From the NCBI RefSeq assembly GCF_003597675.1, contig NZ_CP030829.1, forward strand, positions 186,001 to 250,000: 64,000 nucleotides of DNA. The letters are read 5' to 3'. The DNA comes from Neorhizobium sp. NCHU2750 (lineage in GTDB: Bacteria > Pseudomonadota > Alphaproteobacteria > Rhizobiales > Rhizobiaceae). The notes under the pieces are model-generated. The model saw only the letters and a program-made list of their open reading frames with translations. It was not told the DNA's origin and made no database searches. A program made the translations under genes and the position numbers. This document shows, piece after piece, positions 19,415 through 28,302 of the stretch (within the stretch, counting starts at the first letter, position 1; every line of letters starts with the position of its first letter).

Positions 19415-20346
19415 GCAGCTTTTCTCTCAAGCCATGGACTTACGGCTTCATCGTCGCACTTGTGATGTGGGTCGCAACCATTGCCTATTCCGGCTTTGCG
19501 AGCGCGGTTCCTACCCTCTCCTCAGCGCTGGTATTTGCAGCTTTCAGCGTAGTCGTCGGCACCGGGCAGATGCTGGTGATTTCCTCCGGCCCCGGCAATA
19601 TAGACCTGTCTATGCCGTCAGTGCTGACATTAGCGGCCTATCTGTCGATGTCGATCATGGCGGGCAGCAACGACATGATCCTCCCCGGCCTCGCCGTTGC
19701 TCTGGCGGTCGGCGCCCTTGCAGGGATTGCGAACTTCCTGGCGATTACCCTGCTGCGGCTTCCGCCTATCATCGCGACGCTCGCCTGGAGCTTTGTCTTC
19801 CAGTCCTTGGCTTTCAATCTCGGGGGCGAGGCAACGCTGAAGCCACCTGCCGCGCTTTCGGCTTTCACCTTCTGGTCGGTCGGCGGCATACGCGTGATGC
19901 CGATCGTGGTCATCATGCTGACAATTGGCGTCGCCTTCATTCTGGCCAGAAGTGTCTGGGGTCGGCAGTTGCTTGCGGTGGGGCAAAGTGAGAGAGCCGC
20001 GCGCCTGGCGGGCGTTCCTGCCACGCGGGTGCGGCTGCTCGCCTATCTGTTCTGCGGCGTGGCGGCAGCACTGACCGGCTTCCTGCTTGCTGGCTTTTCC
20101 GGTGGGGCTGCGCTCAATATGGGTGATTCCTATCTCCTGGAAGCCATTGCCGTCGTGGTCCTCGGGGGCACAAGCGTGGCGGGCGGACAAGCGAATGCCA
20201 TCGGCATATGGGGAGCGGCCCTGTTCTTCAACCTGATGGCGACCATGCTCAACACCTTCCAGATGCAGGCCGGCGTTCGGTTTGTCCTCACCGGTGCACT
20301 GATCATCCTGATCGTTGCGATCGTGCCGCGGCCGAAGGTTGCGTGA
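19411..20346 (+). CDS. Sugar ABC transporter permease 2 (RbsC-like)
   Basis: 311-residue membrane protein paralogous to its neighbour, with GQMLVISSGPGNIDLS and AVVVLGGTSVAGG. In the first signature the usual GGIDLS reads GPGNIDLS. The start ATG at 19411 overlaps the previous stop; a longer frame from 18913 is merely a shadow of the upstream gene. It is followed after one base by the cyclase-family gene. Confidence 0.93.
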   Translation: MSSFSLKPWTYGFIVALVMWVATIAYSGFASAVPTLSSALVFAAFSVVVGTGQMLVISSGPGNIDLSMPSVLTLAAYLSMSIMAGSNDMILPGLAVALAVGALAGIANFLAITLLRLPPIIATLAWSFVFQSLAFNLGGEATLKPPAALSAFTFWSVGGIRVMPIVVIMLTIGVAFILARSVWGRQLLAVGQSERAARLAGVPATRVRLLAYLFCGVAAALTGFLLAGFSGGAALNMGDSYLLEAIAVVVLGGTSVAGGQANAIGIWGAALFFNLMATMLNTFQMQAGVRFVLTGALIILIVAIVPRPKVA

Positions 20347-20347
20347 C

Positions 20348-21085
20348 ATGGATATCGCGGCACTGATGAAAACATTTGGCGGTGATGCGGTGATGGTCGA
20401 TCTCACCCACCCGCTGACACCGAACATGCCGGTATGGCCAACACATCCCTATTTCTGCCAGGAAGTGATCGAGAGCTATGACCAGGGCGATCGCGCCTGT
20501 AATCATTCGCTCGGGATGAGTGAGCATACGGGCACCCATTTCGACGCGCCGCTGCATTTTATTCGCGGCGCCGCAGGCATCGATGCGATAAGTCTCCAAA
20601 CCTTCTTCGGCCGCATGGCAACGATCGATGCCCGAGACTGCGCATCCGGGGAAGCCGTGAGCATCGAGCGGATCAAGGCGTTCGAGATACAACACGGTCC
20701 AATCCAGGCTGGCGATGCGGTGTTCTTCCATTTCGGCTGGGATCGTTTCTGGGATGACCCGCAGGATCATCCTCGTTTCCTGAATGATTGGCCAGGCCTG
20801 TCGCGACCGGCATGCGAGTACCTGCTTGAACGCGGCATACGCATTGCGGGCTCAGACTGCCTGTCACTCGACTGTTTTGGAAGTTCTGACTTTCCGGCAC
20901 ACAATCTGTTGCTCGGCGCCGGTGTTCTCATCGGTGAAAATTTCGCCCGTCTCGGTGAGCTACCGGCATTCTCCTTTCTAGTCACGCTACCGCTGCCGAT
21001 TGCAGGCGGCTCTGGCTCCCCTCTTCGCGCCGTTGCGGTCTTTGCTTCCGCCGGCCAGTCGAACACCATTGCGGCCAAGGCATAA
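20348..21085 (+). CDS. Cyclase-family hydrolase (kynurenine formamidase-like fold)
   Basis: 245-residue metal-dependent hydrolase of the cyclase family (Pfam Cyclase type). The hallmark metal-binding motif is EHTGTHFDAPLHF near residues 60-72, preceded by DLTHPLTPNMPVWP. Family members open lactam, lactone or amide rings. Within an operon for uronate uptake and mannonate metabolism it could hydrolyse a sugar-acid lactone, but this is inference. The start at 20348 follows the permease stop directly; an upstream alternative at 20315 overlaps it. Confidence 0.85.
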   Translation: MDIAALMKTFGGDAVMVDLTHPLTPNMPVWPTHPYFCQEVIESYDQGDRACNHSLGMSEHTGTHFDAPLHFIRGAAGIDAISLQTFFGRMATIDARDCASGEAVSIERIKAFEIQHGPIQAGDAVFFHFGWDRFWDDPQDHPRFLNDWPGLSRPACEYLLERGIRIAGSDCLSLDCFGSSDFPAHNLLLGAGVLIGENFARLGELPAFSFLVTLPLPIAGGSGSPLRAVAVFASAGQSNTIAAKA

Positions 21086-21111
21086 GTCCGCCGCCAAAGA
21101 AGGAATATTTC

Positions 21112-22308
21112 ATGAGACATATATGGCGCTGGTTTGGCCCGATCGACAAGGTTAGCGTGCGCGATGCGGCTCAGGCCGGCGCGCAGGGCATCGTCAGTGC
21201 CTTGCACCATGTTCCGACGGGAACCGCATGGACCATTGAGGAAATCCGCAAACGGCAGGACGAGGTCCGCACCGGCGGCCTCGAATGGGAATTGGTGGAG
21301 AGCATTCCGGTCTCCGAAAGCATCAAGACCATGACCGGCGACTGGAAGGCCCATGTCGCTGCCTGGAAGGAAAGCCTGGAGCAACTGGCCAAGGCCGGTA
21401 TTTCGACGGTTTGCTACAACTTCATGCCTGTGTTGGACTGGACCCGCACCGATCTTCGCTGGGAAGCATCCGACGGCGCGCGCGCCATGCGCTTCGACCT
21501 CGTCGATTTCGTCGCCTTCGACCTGCATATCCTGAAGCGTCAGGGCGCAAGCGATGACTACCCCGCGGAGCTGATCGAGGCCGCGAAGGAGCGTTTCGCG
21601 ACAATGCCGGATGAGAAGATCGCCGCTCTCTCCCGCAATATCGGGGCAGGCCTTCCAGGCTCTGCAGATGGTTACAGCATAGCCGAACTCAACGCCGCCC
21701 TTTCCCGCTACAACGGCATCGGCGCCGACAGACTGCGCGACAACCTCATCGATTTCCTCTCGGAAGTCGTCCCGACTGCAGAAAAACTCGACATGCGCCT
21801 CTGCGCTCATGGTGACGATCCGCCGTGGCCGCTGCTCGGCCTGCCGCGCATCCTGTCGACGGAACAGGATTACGTGAAGGTTCTCGATGCGGTTGATCGC
21901 AATGCCAATGGCGTAACCTTCTGCACAGGCTCTCTCGGCGCCCGCCCGGACAACGATCTGCCGGCCATGGTCAAGCGTCTTGCGCCCCGCATTCACTTCG
22001 CGCATCTGCGCAATGTCCGGCGCGAGACGGAGGGTTTCCCCTGCTCCTTCTTCGAAGACCAGCACCTCACCGGCAACACCGACATGGTAGCGGTTATTGC
22101 GGCACTGGTCAGCGAGGAGCGCCGCCGCAAATCGGAAGGACGCGCCGACCAGCAGATCTTCATGCGCCCGGATCACGGCCAGGAAATCCTCGACGACATT
22201 ACCCGCGGTGCCCAGCCCGGCTACCCTGCGATCGGGCGGCTCAAGGGCCTCGCGGAGTTGCGCGGCATTGAGCAAACCCTCTCGCATCCCGCATTCGGAA
22301 TGAACTGA
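21112..22308 (+). CDS. uxuA: Mannonate dehydratase
   Basis: Dehydrates D-mannonate to 2-keto-3-deoxygluconate in hexuronate catabolism. 398 residues, normal UxuA length, with the recognisable start MRHIWRWFGPID, the middle TVCYNFMPVLDWTRTDL, the metal-site HGDDPPWPLLGLPRI, and FMRPDHGQEILDD near the C terminus. A ribosome site AAGGAATATTTC precedes the ATG. uxuB follows after three bases. Confidence 0.97.
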   Translation: MRHIWRWFGPIDKVSVRDAAQAGAQGIVSALHHVPTGTAWTIEEIRKRQDEVRTGGLEWELVESIPVSESIKTMTGDWKAHVAAWKESLEQLAKAGISTVCYNFMPVLDWTRTDLRWEASDGARAMRFDLVDFVAFDLHILKRQGASDDYPAELIEAAKERFATMPDEKIAALSRNIGAGLPGSADGYSIAELNAALSRYNGIGADRLRDNLIDFLSEVVPTAEKLDMRLCAHGDDPPWPLLGLPRILSTEQDYVKVLDAVDRNANGVTFCTGSLGARPDNDLPAMVKRLAPRIHFAHLRNVRRETEGFPCSFFEDQHLTGNTDMVAVIAALVSEERRRKSEGRADQQIFMRPDHGQEILDDITRGAQPGYPAIGRLKGLAELRGIEQTLSHPAFGMN

Positions 22309-22311
22309 AAC

Positions 22312-23721
22312 ATGACGCGTCTCAGCAGAAGCACCCCTCTTCCGCAAGGCGTCGAACGCCCGTCCTTTGATCCGGGCAATCTGAAGGTCGGGATCGTGCA
22401 TCTCGGTTTGGGCGCGTTTCATCGCGCCCACCAGGCCATTTATACCGACAAGGCCATCGAGGCCCGTTCCGGTGACTGGGGCATTGCAAGTGCCAGCCTC
22501 CGTTCGGTGGACATCGTGGCCGATCTCAAGGCACAGGATTATCGCTACAGCGTCGTCACCCGCAGCGGGAGCGGCGACAAGGCACGCATTGTGGGCTCGA
22601 TCATCGACGCCATCGCCGCGAGCGAGGAGCGTGAACGATTGCTCCAGCGGCTCACAGACAATCCGACACGCGTCGTAACGCTGACGGTAAGCGAGAAGGC
22701 CTACGGGATCGATCCTGTTTCCGGCGGTCTTGACCTGTCGCATCCGGCGATCTCGCATGATCTTGCGCATCCAACCGCACCGATCGGCGTCATCGGCATG
22801 GTTGTCGAAGCACTGGCCCGGCGCATGCACCTTGGCCGCGATCCTCTGACCGTGCTCTGCTGCGACAACCTTCCCGGCAACGGCAATATTGTCCGCCGTC
22901 TGGTCTTGGAGATGGCTGATCGACGAGATGCCGGTCTGGCAGCTTGGATCGAACGCGAGATCCGCTTCCCTTCCAGCATGGTCGATCGCATCGTGCCGGC
23001 TGCAACGGATCAGACCCGGACTCTCGCCGCCTCCCTGATCGGTGCAGAAGACCACCTTGCGCTGGAAACGGAGCCCTTTTCCCAATGGGTGATCGAGGAT
23101 GACTTTGCGGCGGGCCGTCCGGCCTGGGAGGCCGGGGGCGCGATCTTCGTCTCCGATGTGCATGCCTATGAAAAGATGAAGCTTCGGCTTCTCAATGGTT
23201 CGCATTCGCTGATTGCGTATCTCGGCCAGCTCAATGGGCTGGAATATGTGCGTGACGTAATGGGTGTTCCGGTTCATGCCGGGCGCGTGCGCCAGCACAT
23301 GGAAGCAGTCCTGCCGACGCTCGACCCCGTGCCTGAGATCGACCTTTCCGCCTATCGTGAGGAACTCGTCGCACGGTTTTCCAACCCAGCAATCGCGCAT
23401 CGAACCGGCCAGATCGCCATGGACGGAACGCAGAAGATGCCGCAGCGCATTTTCGCACCAGCCGCAGAGCGTTTGGCAGCCGGTGGTGATGCGGCGGATT
23501 TCGCAGAAGTCGTGGCGTTCTGGCTCGCGTATGTCATCACAGCCAAGCATCTCGACGACCCGAGGGCCGCAGAATTGAAGGTCGCAGCGGCGCTTGCTTC
23601 AACCTCGGTATCTTCCGCGCCGTTCTTCGGTATTCCCGGGCTGTTCCCGCCGGAATTGAAGGACAATGCAACCTGGCGCCAGTTCGTCGATGCGCATCTT
23701 CGGCGGCTATGCCCCGCTTGA
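22312..23721 (+). CDS. uxuB: D-mannonate oxidoreductase / fructuronate reductase
   Basis: NAD-dependent long-chain polyol dehydrogenase of 469 residues that interconverts D-fructuronate and D-mannonate, feeding UxuA. The N-terminal nucleotide domain contains VGIVHLGLGAFHRAHQA; the catalytic KxxxxNxxH motif reads KLRLLNGSH. Mannitol dehydrogenase is the main alternative, but adjacency to uxuA favours mannonate. ATG at 22312, directly after the uxuA stop. Confidence 0.93.
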   Translation: MTRLSRSTPLPQGVERPSFDPGNLKVGIVHLGLGAFHRAHQAIYTDKAIEARSGDWGIASASLRSVDIVADLKAQDYRYSVVTRSGSGDKARIVGSIIDAIAASEERERLLQRLTDNPTRVVTLTVSEKAYGIDPVSGGLDLSHPAISHDLAHPTAPIGVIGMVVEALARRMHLGRDPLTVLCCDNLPGNGNIVRRLVLEMADRRDAGLAAWIEREIRFPSSMVDRIVPAATDQTRTLAASLIGAEDHLALETEPFSQWVIEDDFAAGRPAWEAGGAIFVSDVHAYEKMKLRLLNGSHSLIAYLGQLNGLEYVRDVMGVPVHAGRVRQHMEAVLPTLDPVPEIDLSAYREELVARFSNPAIAHRTGQIAMDGTQKMPQRIFAPAAERLAAGGDAADFAEVVAFWLAYVITAKHLDDPRAAELKVAAALASTSVSSAPFFGIPGLFPPELKDNATWRQFVDAHLRRLCPA

Positions 23722-23758
23722 AACAACTAGGCCCGAATTTTCTGGAAGGACAAAAACC

Positions 23759-24772
23759 ATGGTGACGATTTCCGTTCGCGAGCCGCACAGCCTCGTCGTC
23801 GATGAGCGGGAGGCCCCAAAACCGGGCCCGGGCGAAGTGGCGATCCGCGTGCAGCGCGCCGGCATCTGCGGCTCCGACATGCATATCCTGCACGGTTCCA
23901 ATCCCTTCGTTGTATATCCGCGTGTGATCGGTCACGAATTTGCGGGTGTCATCGAAGCACTCGGAGCCGGCGTTTCGGGGCTTGCGATCGGTGATCACGT
24001 GGTTGCCGATCCGGTCATTTCCTGCGGCCACTGCTATCCCTGCCGCATCGGGCGCTCGAATGTCTGCGCCAAGCTTCAGGTGATCGGCGTGCATCGCGAG
24101 GGTGGCTTCCGTTCGGTAGCCGTCGTTCCGGAAGCCAATGCGGTGAAAGTATCACCCAAGCTCGGACTGGACGTCGCAGCGCTGGCCGAACCGCTGGCCG
24201 TTGCCGCAAACGTCCTGTGGCGCACCGAATGCACCAGCGAAGATGTCGTATTGATCTATGGCGCTGGCACGGTCGGCATCACCGTTCTTCAGGTTGCCAA
24301 GATGCGCGGCGCCCGCTGCATTATCGCCGATATCGATGCCGACCGGCTGGTCCGCGCCAAGGAATTCGGCGCGGATGTCGTCATCAACTCCCGTGAGCAG
24401 TCGGTTGCCGAGGTCGTCGCCTCGGAACTCGATGGCCTTGGTCCGTCCGTCGTCATCGACGGCGCCGGCATTCCAAGCTTGCTCGAAGAGGCATGCCAGG
24501 TTGCGGCACCTGCCGGGCGCATCGGCCTGCTCGGCTTCTCGCCCGCCCCCTGCAACATCAGCCAGCAGAAAATCGTCAGCAAGGAACTGACGCTCGTCGG
24601 CTCACGGCTCAACCGTCGCTTCATCCCCGAAGTCGTCAGCTGGCTGGAATCGGGCGCGCTCAAGCCGGAGGGGATGATCACCCAGAGTTTCGATGCCCGC
24701 GATGCGCGTGCGGCATTCGACCTTATCGAGAAGCATCCCGAACAGACGCTCAAGGTGCAGCTGGTTTTTTGA
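23759..24772 (+). CDS. Zinc-dependent alcohol dehydrogenase (RspB / L-galactonate or L-gulonate oxidoreductase-like)
   Basis: 337-residue medium-chain dehydrogenase. It has the catalytic zinc Cys in GICGSDMH, His-Glu in GHEFAG, the structural zinc cluster CGHCYPCRIGRSNVC and the NAD motif GAGTVGITVLQ. It resembles E. coli RspB and YjjN, which oxidise sugar acids. In this operon it probably oxidises an aldonate to a keto acid, allowing entry of a second sugar acid. The ATG at 23759 follows AAGGACAAAAACC; the longer frame from 23666 overlaps uxuB. Last gene of the operon. Confidence 0.88.
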   Translation: MVTISVREPHSLVVDEREAPKPGPGEVAIRVQRAGICGSDMHILHGSNPFVVYPRVIGHEFAGVIEALGAGVSGLAIGDHVVADPVISCGHCYPCRIGRSNVCAKLQVIGVHREGGFRSVAVVPEANAVKVSPKLGLDVAALAEPLAVAANVLWRTECTSEDVVLIYGAGTVGITVLQVAKMRGARCIIADIDADRLVRAKEFGADVVINSREQSVAEVVASELDGLGPSVVIDGAGIPSLLEEACQVAAPAGRIGLLGFSPAPCNISQQKIVSKELTLVGSRLNRRFIPEVVSWLESGALKPEGMITQSFDARDARAAFDLIEKHPEQTLKVQLVF

Positions 24773-24787
24773 GGCGGCACCGCCTCA
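24770..24787 (+). terminator. Hairpin at the end of the uxu operon
   Basis: TGAGGCG, a GCAC loop and CGCCTCA form a 7-bp stem that includes the stop codon of the zinc dehydrogenase. There is no T-run after it, so it is a weak or Rho-assisted terminator at most. Confidence 0.4.
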
Positions 24788-25037
24788 ATTGGAGATCAAA
24801 AATTGTAAGACATATCGAGCAGCCTTCGTGCAGTGATTGGCATGATGGCTGCCCGTCAGCCGCTGCCGAAGATGTGAATTCCAGGCACACCGTCAGGCCC
24901 CTGTGCGATCGCTGCTCGACGCCCGGCCGCGATAAAGCTCAGCCTTTGTAGCCGAGTAGAAACCCTGCCAAATCAGCCAACGAGTTGCTCGCCTATTCCT
25001 TGCCGAGCCACCTAACCACAATTTAACATTCATTTGA
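24788..25037. other. Intergenic stretch before macA
   Basis: No gene is supported. Short frames exist on both strands but show no recognisable product or ribosome site. The macA promoter begins at the right end. Confidence 0.4.
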
Positions 25038-25069
25038 TTGACAGGACAGGCGGACCGAACAATATCGGT
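25038..25069 (+). promoter_or_regulatory. macA promoter with an overlapping inverted repeat
   Basis: TTGACA (25038-25043), a 17-base spacer and AATATC (25061-25066) make a reasonable sigma-70 type promoter 35 bases before macA. The inverted repeat ACCGA-N6-TCGGT (25054-25069) covers the -10 and is a candidate operator for the TetR protein encoded at the end of the operon. Confidence 0.5.
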
Positions 25070-25102
25070 ACCAAACAGTATCATAAACTTCAGGTTTTCT
25101 TC

Positions 25103-26308
25103 ATGCGCTTCAAGACGGCCCTGCCGCTCCTTATCCTGGCTGTGGTCGCCATTGGCGGCGTTGCGGCCTCCACCCTGTCATTTTCGGCCTCCACCCCGAC
25201 CACGCTGACTGCCCCGGTGACCAGAGGCGACGTGGAATCCACCGTACTCGCTACCGGTACGCTGAAACCCTCGCGGCTTGTCGCGGTCGGCTCCCAGGCC
25301 TCCGGACGCATTACATCACTGAAAGTCGCGGTGGGCGACACGGTGAAAAGCGGCGATCTGATTGCGCTGATCGATTCGACGACGCAGGACAACGCATTGA
25401 AGACTGCCAAGGCTTCGCTCGCCAATGTTCAGGCGCAACGCAATGAAGGCGTCGCCAACCTGGAAAATGCGAAGCTGACACTCGCGCGCCAACAGGCCAT
25501 CTATGACAAACAGGCCGGTTCGCGTGCCGATCTCGAAACGGCGGCCGCACAGGTCAAGGTCTATGCAGCCCAGATCGAAGCGCTGGACGCGCAGATTGCC
25601 GAAGCCCAGGTGGCTGTCGAAACCGCGAACGCGGATGTCGGCTATACGCGCATCAACGCTCCGATGGACGGCACCGTCCTTGCTGTCGTCAGCCAGGAAG
25701 GACGGACGGTCAACGCGACCCAATCGGCACCGACAATCGTCATACTGGGCGACCTCACCCGCATGACGGTACGGGCGGAAATTTCCGAAGCGGATATTAC
25801 CCGCGTCAAGGTCGGGCAGAAGGTTCGGTTCGATGTCATCGGCGACAGAACGAAGACCTACGACACAACGCTTGCTGCCATCGAGCCGGCACCGGAATCG
25901 ATCACCAGCGACAGCAGTGTGACAACATCCACCACGACCTCCTCGTCGTCCTCGTCGTCGTCCTCCTCCTCCTCAGCGATCTATTATATCGGCGTCTTCG
26001 ACGTCGCCAATGACGATGGCCGTTTCCGCACCTATATGACCGCCGAGGTCAACATCATCCTCGGCGCAGCCAAGGATGCCCTGACCATTCCCTCCTCCGC
26101 CTTGCCGGAAATGGCGGCAACCGGACCATCACGGGTGCGTGTCGAAAAAGACGGCAAGATCGAAACACGCAAGGTGGAGATCGGTCTCAACAACAAGATC
26201 ACCGCAGAGGTGAAGTCGGGGTTGAGCGAGGGAGAAAGGGTCGTCATCAGCGAAGCTTCAGCAAAAACACCCCAAGGCCCGGGCCGTCGCGGGCCGATGG
26301 GCTTCTGA
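25103..26308 (+). CDS. macA: MacA-type membrane fusion (periplasmic adaptor) protein
   Basis: Periplasmic adaptor that links a MacB exporter to an outer-membrane channel. 401 residues: N-terminal membrane anchor (about 4-24), split lipoyl domain (GSQASGRITSLKVAVGDTVKSGD), an alpha-helical hairpin (about 95-180) and beta-barrel and membrane-proximal domains. Residues 280-291 are twelve consecutive serines after a Thr-rich run, inserted in a loop where relatives have a short linker. ATG at 25103; macB starts nine bases after its stop. The substrate is unknown. Confidence 0.9.
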   Translation: MRFKTALPLLILAVVAIGGVAASTLSFSASTPTTLTAPVTRGDVESTVLATGTLKPSRLVAVGSQASGRITSLKVAVGDTVKSGDLIALIDSTTQDNALKTAKASLANVQAQRNEGVANLENAKLTLARQQAIYDKQAGSRADLETAAAQVKVYAAQIEALDAQIAEAQVAVETANADVGYTRINAPMDGTVLAVVSQEGRTVNATQSAPTIVILGDLTRMTVRAEISEADITRVKVGQKVRFDVIGDRTKTYDTTLAAIEPAPESITSDSSVTTSTTTSSSSSSSSSSSSAIYYIGVFDVANDDGRFRTYMTAEVNIILGAAKDALTIPSSALPEMAATGPSRVRVEKDGKIETRKVEIGLNNKITAEVKSGLSEGERVVISEASAKTPQGPGRRGPMGF

Positions 26309-26317
26309 GGGGCACCC

Positions 26318-28267
26318 ATGAGCGAACCGCTTATTTCATTGACGGGCCTGCGACGTGACTATGCCTCCGGTGATGGGACGATCACGGTGCTTAAGGATGT
26401 CGACCTGACGATCGAGCGCGGAGAAATGGTTGCCATCATCGGCGCATCCGGCTCGGGCAAGTCGACGCTGATGAATATTCTCGGCCTGCTCGACCGGCCG
26501 ACTGCAGGCACCTACAAGATCTCCGGCCGCGAGACGTCGGCGCTTGACAACGATGCGCGCTCCGCATTGAGGCGCGAACATTTCGGCTTCATCTTCCAGC
26601 GCTATCATCTGCTTGAAGAAATCTCGGCACTTTCGAATGTGGAAATTCCGGCAGTCTATGCCGGCCGTGACCGCAACCAGAGGCGCGAGCGGGCAGCCGC
26701 ACTGCTGGGGCGCCTCGGCATGGCGGACCGTACCGACCACCGCCCAGGACATCTTTCCGGTGGCCAGCAGCAGCGCGTCTCGATCGCGCGCGCGCTGATG
26801 AACAACGCCGACGTGATTCTCGCCGACGAACCGACCGGCGCGCTCGACAAGGCGAGCGGTGAAGAAGTTCTCCGCATCCTCGACGAACTGCATTCCGAAG
26901 GCCGAACCATCATCATCGTTACCCATGATGCGAACGTCGCGGCGCGGGCAGAACGCATTATCGAGATCTCCGACGGTCGGATCATTTCCGATACGCGTCC
27001 GGCGGCCAGAAGAACGTCGGTTGAAAAGCCGGATGCCCGTCAGGCTCTGCCGACCAATCGGGTCGGAGCGGGGATAGACCGTTTTCGCGAAGCGTTTCTG
27101 ATGGCCTGCAAGGCTCTGAAAGCGCACCGCATGCGCAGCTTTCTTACCATGCTCGGGATCATCATCGGCATCGCGTCCGTGATCTCGGTCGTCGCACTCG
27201 GCACCGGCAGCCAGCAGCGCGTCCTGGCCAATATCAGCAGCCTCGGCACCAACACGCTGGAGCTCTTTCCCGGCACCGGCTTCGGTGACATGCGGTCTGG
27301 GCGGGTCAAGACCCTCGTTGTCTCGGATGCGGAAGCACTGGCCAAACTTTCCTATGTGGACGCGGCCACGCCGACGGTCTCGACCAGCACCACGGCGAGG
27401 TTCGGAGCCACGGAAGCAACGGCTCTGGTGAACGGTGTCGGAAGCCAATATTTCGAGGTGAAGGGTTCCAAACTTCTTGCCGGCCGTTTCTTCGACGATG
27501 CTGGCGTCTCCGCCATGGAACAGGATGCGGTGATCGACGAGAACACCGCCAAGACGCTTTTCGGCAATAATATCAGGGGAGCCATCGGCGAGGTTTTTTT
27601 GGCCGGCACCGTGCCGTCGCGGGTGATCGGCGTCATATCCTCTCAACAAGGCGGCTTCGGATCCAGCGACAATCTCTCGATCTATATGCCCTATACCAGC
27701 GTCCAGACCCGTTTTACCGGTGACCGCTCGCTGCGCAGCATCACCCTGAGGATCAGCGACGACGCGGATACGAATGCAGCCGAACAGGCAGTCACAACAT
27801 TTCTGACGGGCCGCCACGGAACCAAGGACTTCTTCATCCTCAATACCGATGACATCCGTCAGACCATCACCAGCACGACCCAGACCATGACCCTGCTCAT
27901 CGGGGCAATTGCCGTGATCTCGCTGATCGTGGGCGGTATCGGGGTGATGAATATCATGCTGGTTTCCGTTTCGGAGCGCGTGAGCGAGATCGGCGTACGC
28001 ATGGCTGTCGGTGCAAGGCGCCAGGATATCCTGCAGCAATTTCTGATCGAGGCCGTGCTCGTCTGCCTGATCGGCGGCGTACTGGGTATCGCGGCGGCAC
28101 TCCTTTTCGGCGTCGCGTTCAGCCAGCTCGGGTCAAATTTCAGCCTCGTGTTCACGGCCGCGCCAATCGTGCTCGCGGTGGTATCGTCTTGCCTCATCGG
28201 CATCGTTTTCGGCTACCTACCTGCACGCAACGCCTCGCGTCTCGATCCAGTGGCGGCACTCGCCTAG
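26318..28267 (+). CDS. macB: MacB-type ABC exporter, fused ATPase and permease
   Basis: 649-residue inner-membrane efflux protein. The N-terminal ATPase has Walker A GASGSGKST (about 44-52), signature LSGGQQQRVSIARAL and Walker B ILADEPTGALD. One helix near 275 leads into a large periplasmic domain, followed by three C-terminal FtsX-type helices (about 525-640). With MacA it forms two parts of a tripartite pump; no TolC-like gene is in the window. It could export a macrolide, a peptide or a siderophore. Confidence 0.94.
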   Translation: MSEPLISLTGLRRDYASGDGTITVLKDVDLTIERGEMVAIIGASGSGKSTLMNILGLLDRPTAGTYKISGRETSALDNDARSALRREHFGFIFQRYHLLEEISALSNVEIPAVYAGRDRNQRRERAAALLGRLGMADRTDHRPGHLSGGQQQRVSIARALMNNADVILADEPTGALDKASGEEVLRILDELHSEGRTIIIVTHDANVAARAERIIEISDGRIISDTRPAARRTSVEKPDARQALPTNRVGAGIDRFREAFLMACKALKAHRMRSFLTMLGIIIGIASVISVVALGTGSQQRVLANISSLGTNTLELFPGTGFGDMRSGRVKTLVVSDAEALAKLSYVDAATPTVSTSTTARFGATEATALVNGVGSQYFEVKGSKLLAGRFFDDAGVSAMEQDAVIDENTAKTLFGNNIRGAIGEVFLAGTVPSRVIGVISSQQGGFGSSDNLSIYMPYTSVQTRFTGDRSLRSITLRISDDADTNAAEQAVTTFLTGRHGTKDFFILNTDDIRQTITSTTQTMTLLIGAIAVISLIVGGIGVMNIMLVSVSERVSEIGVRMAVGARRQDILQQFLIEAVLVCLIGGVLGIAAALLFGVAFSQLGSNFSLVFTAAPIVLAVVSSCLIGIVFGYLPARNASRLDPVAALA

Positions 28268-28302
28268 CCTCAACGGACGCGCCATCGAAAGGGGGACACG
28301 AT

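Noticed and set aside
20767..23550. 927-residue minus-strand open frame across the cyclase, uxuA and uxuB genes
   Set aside because: Antisense shadow of three clearly identified genes; composition is low-complexity and rich in Arg, His and Asp, as expected from GC-rich codon bias, and no family is recognisable.
24788..25037. Possible degraded gene between the uxu operon and macA
   Set aside because: Short frames without similarity to anything recognised; could not be distinguished from plain intergenic DNA.
26336..28039. 567-residue minus-strand frame
   Set aside because: Antisense of macB, which has complete ATPase and permease motifs.
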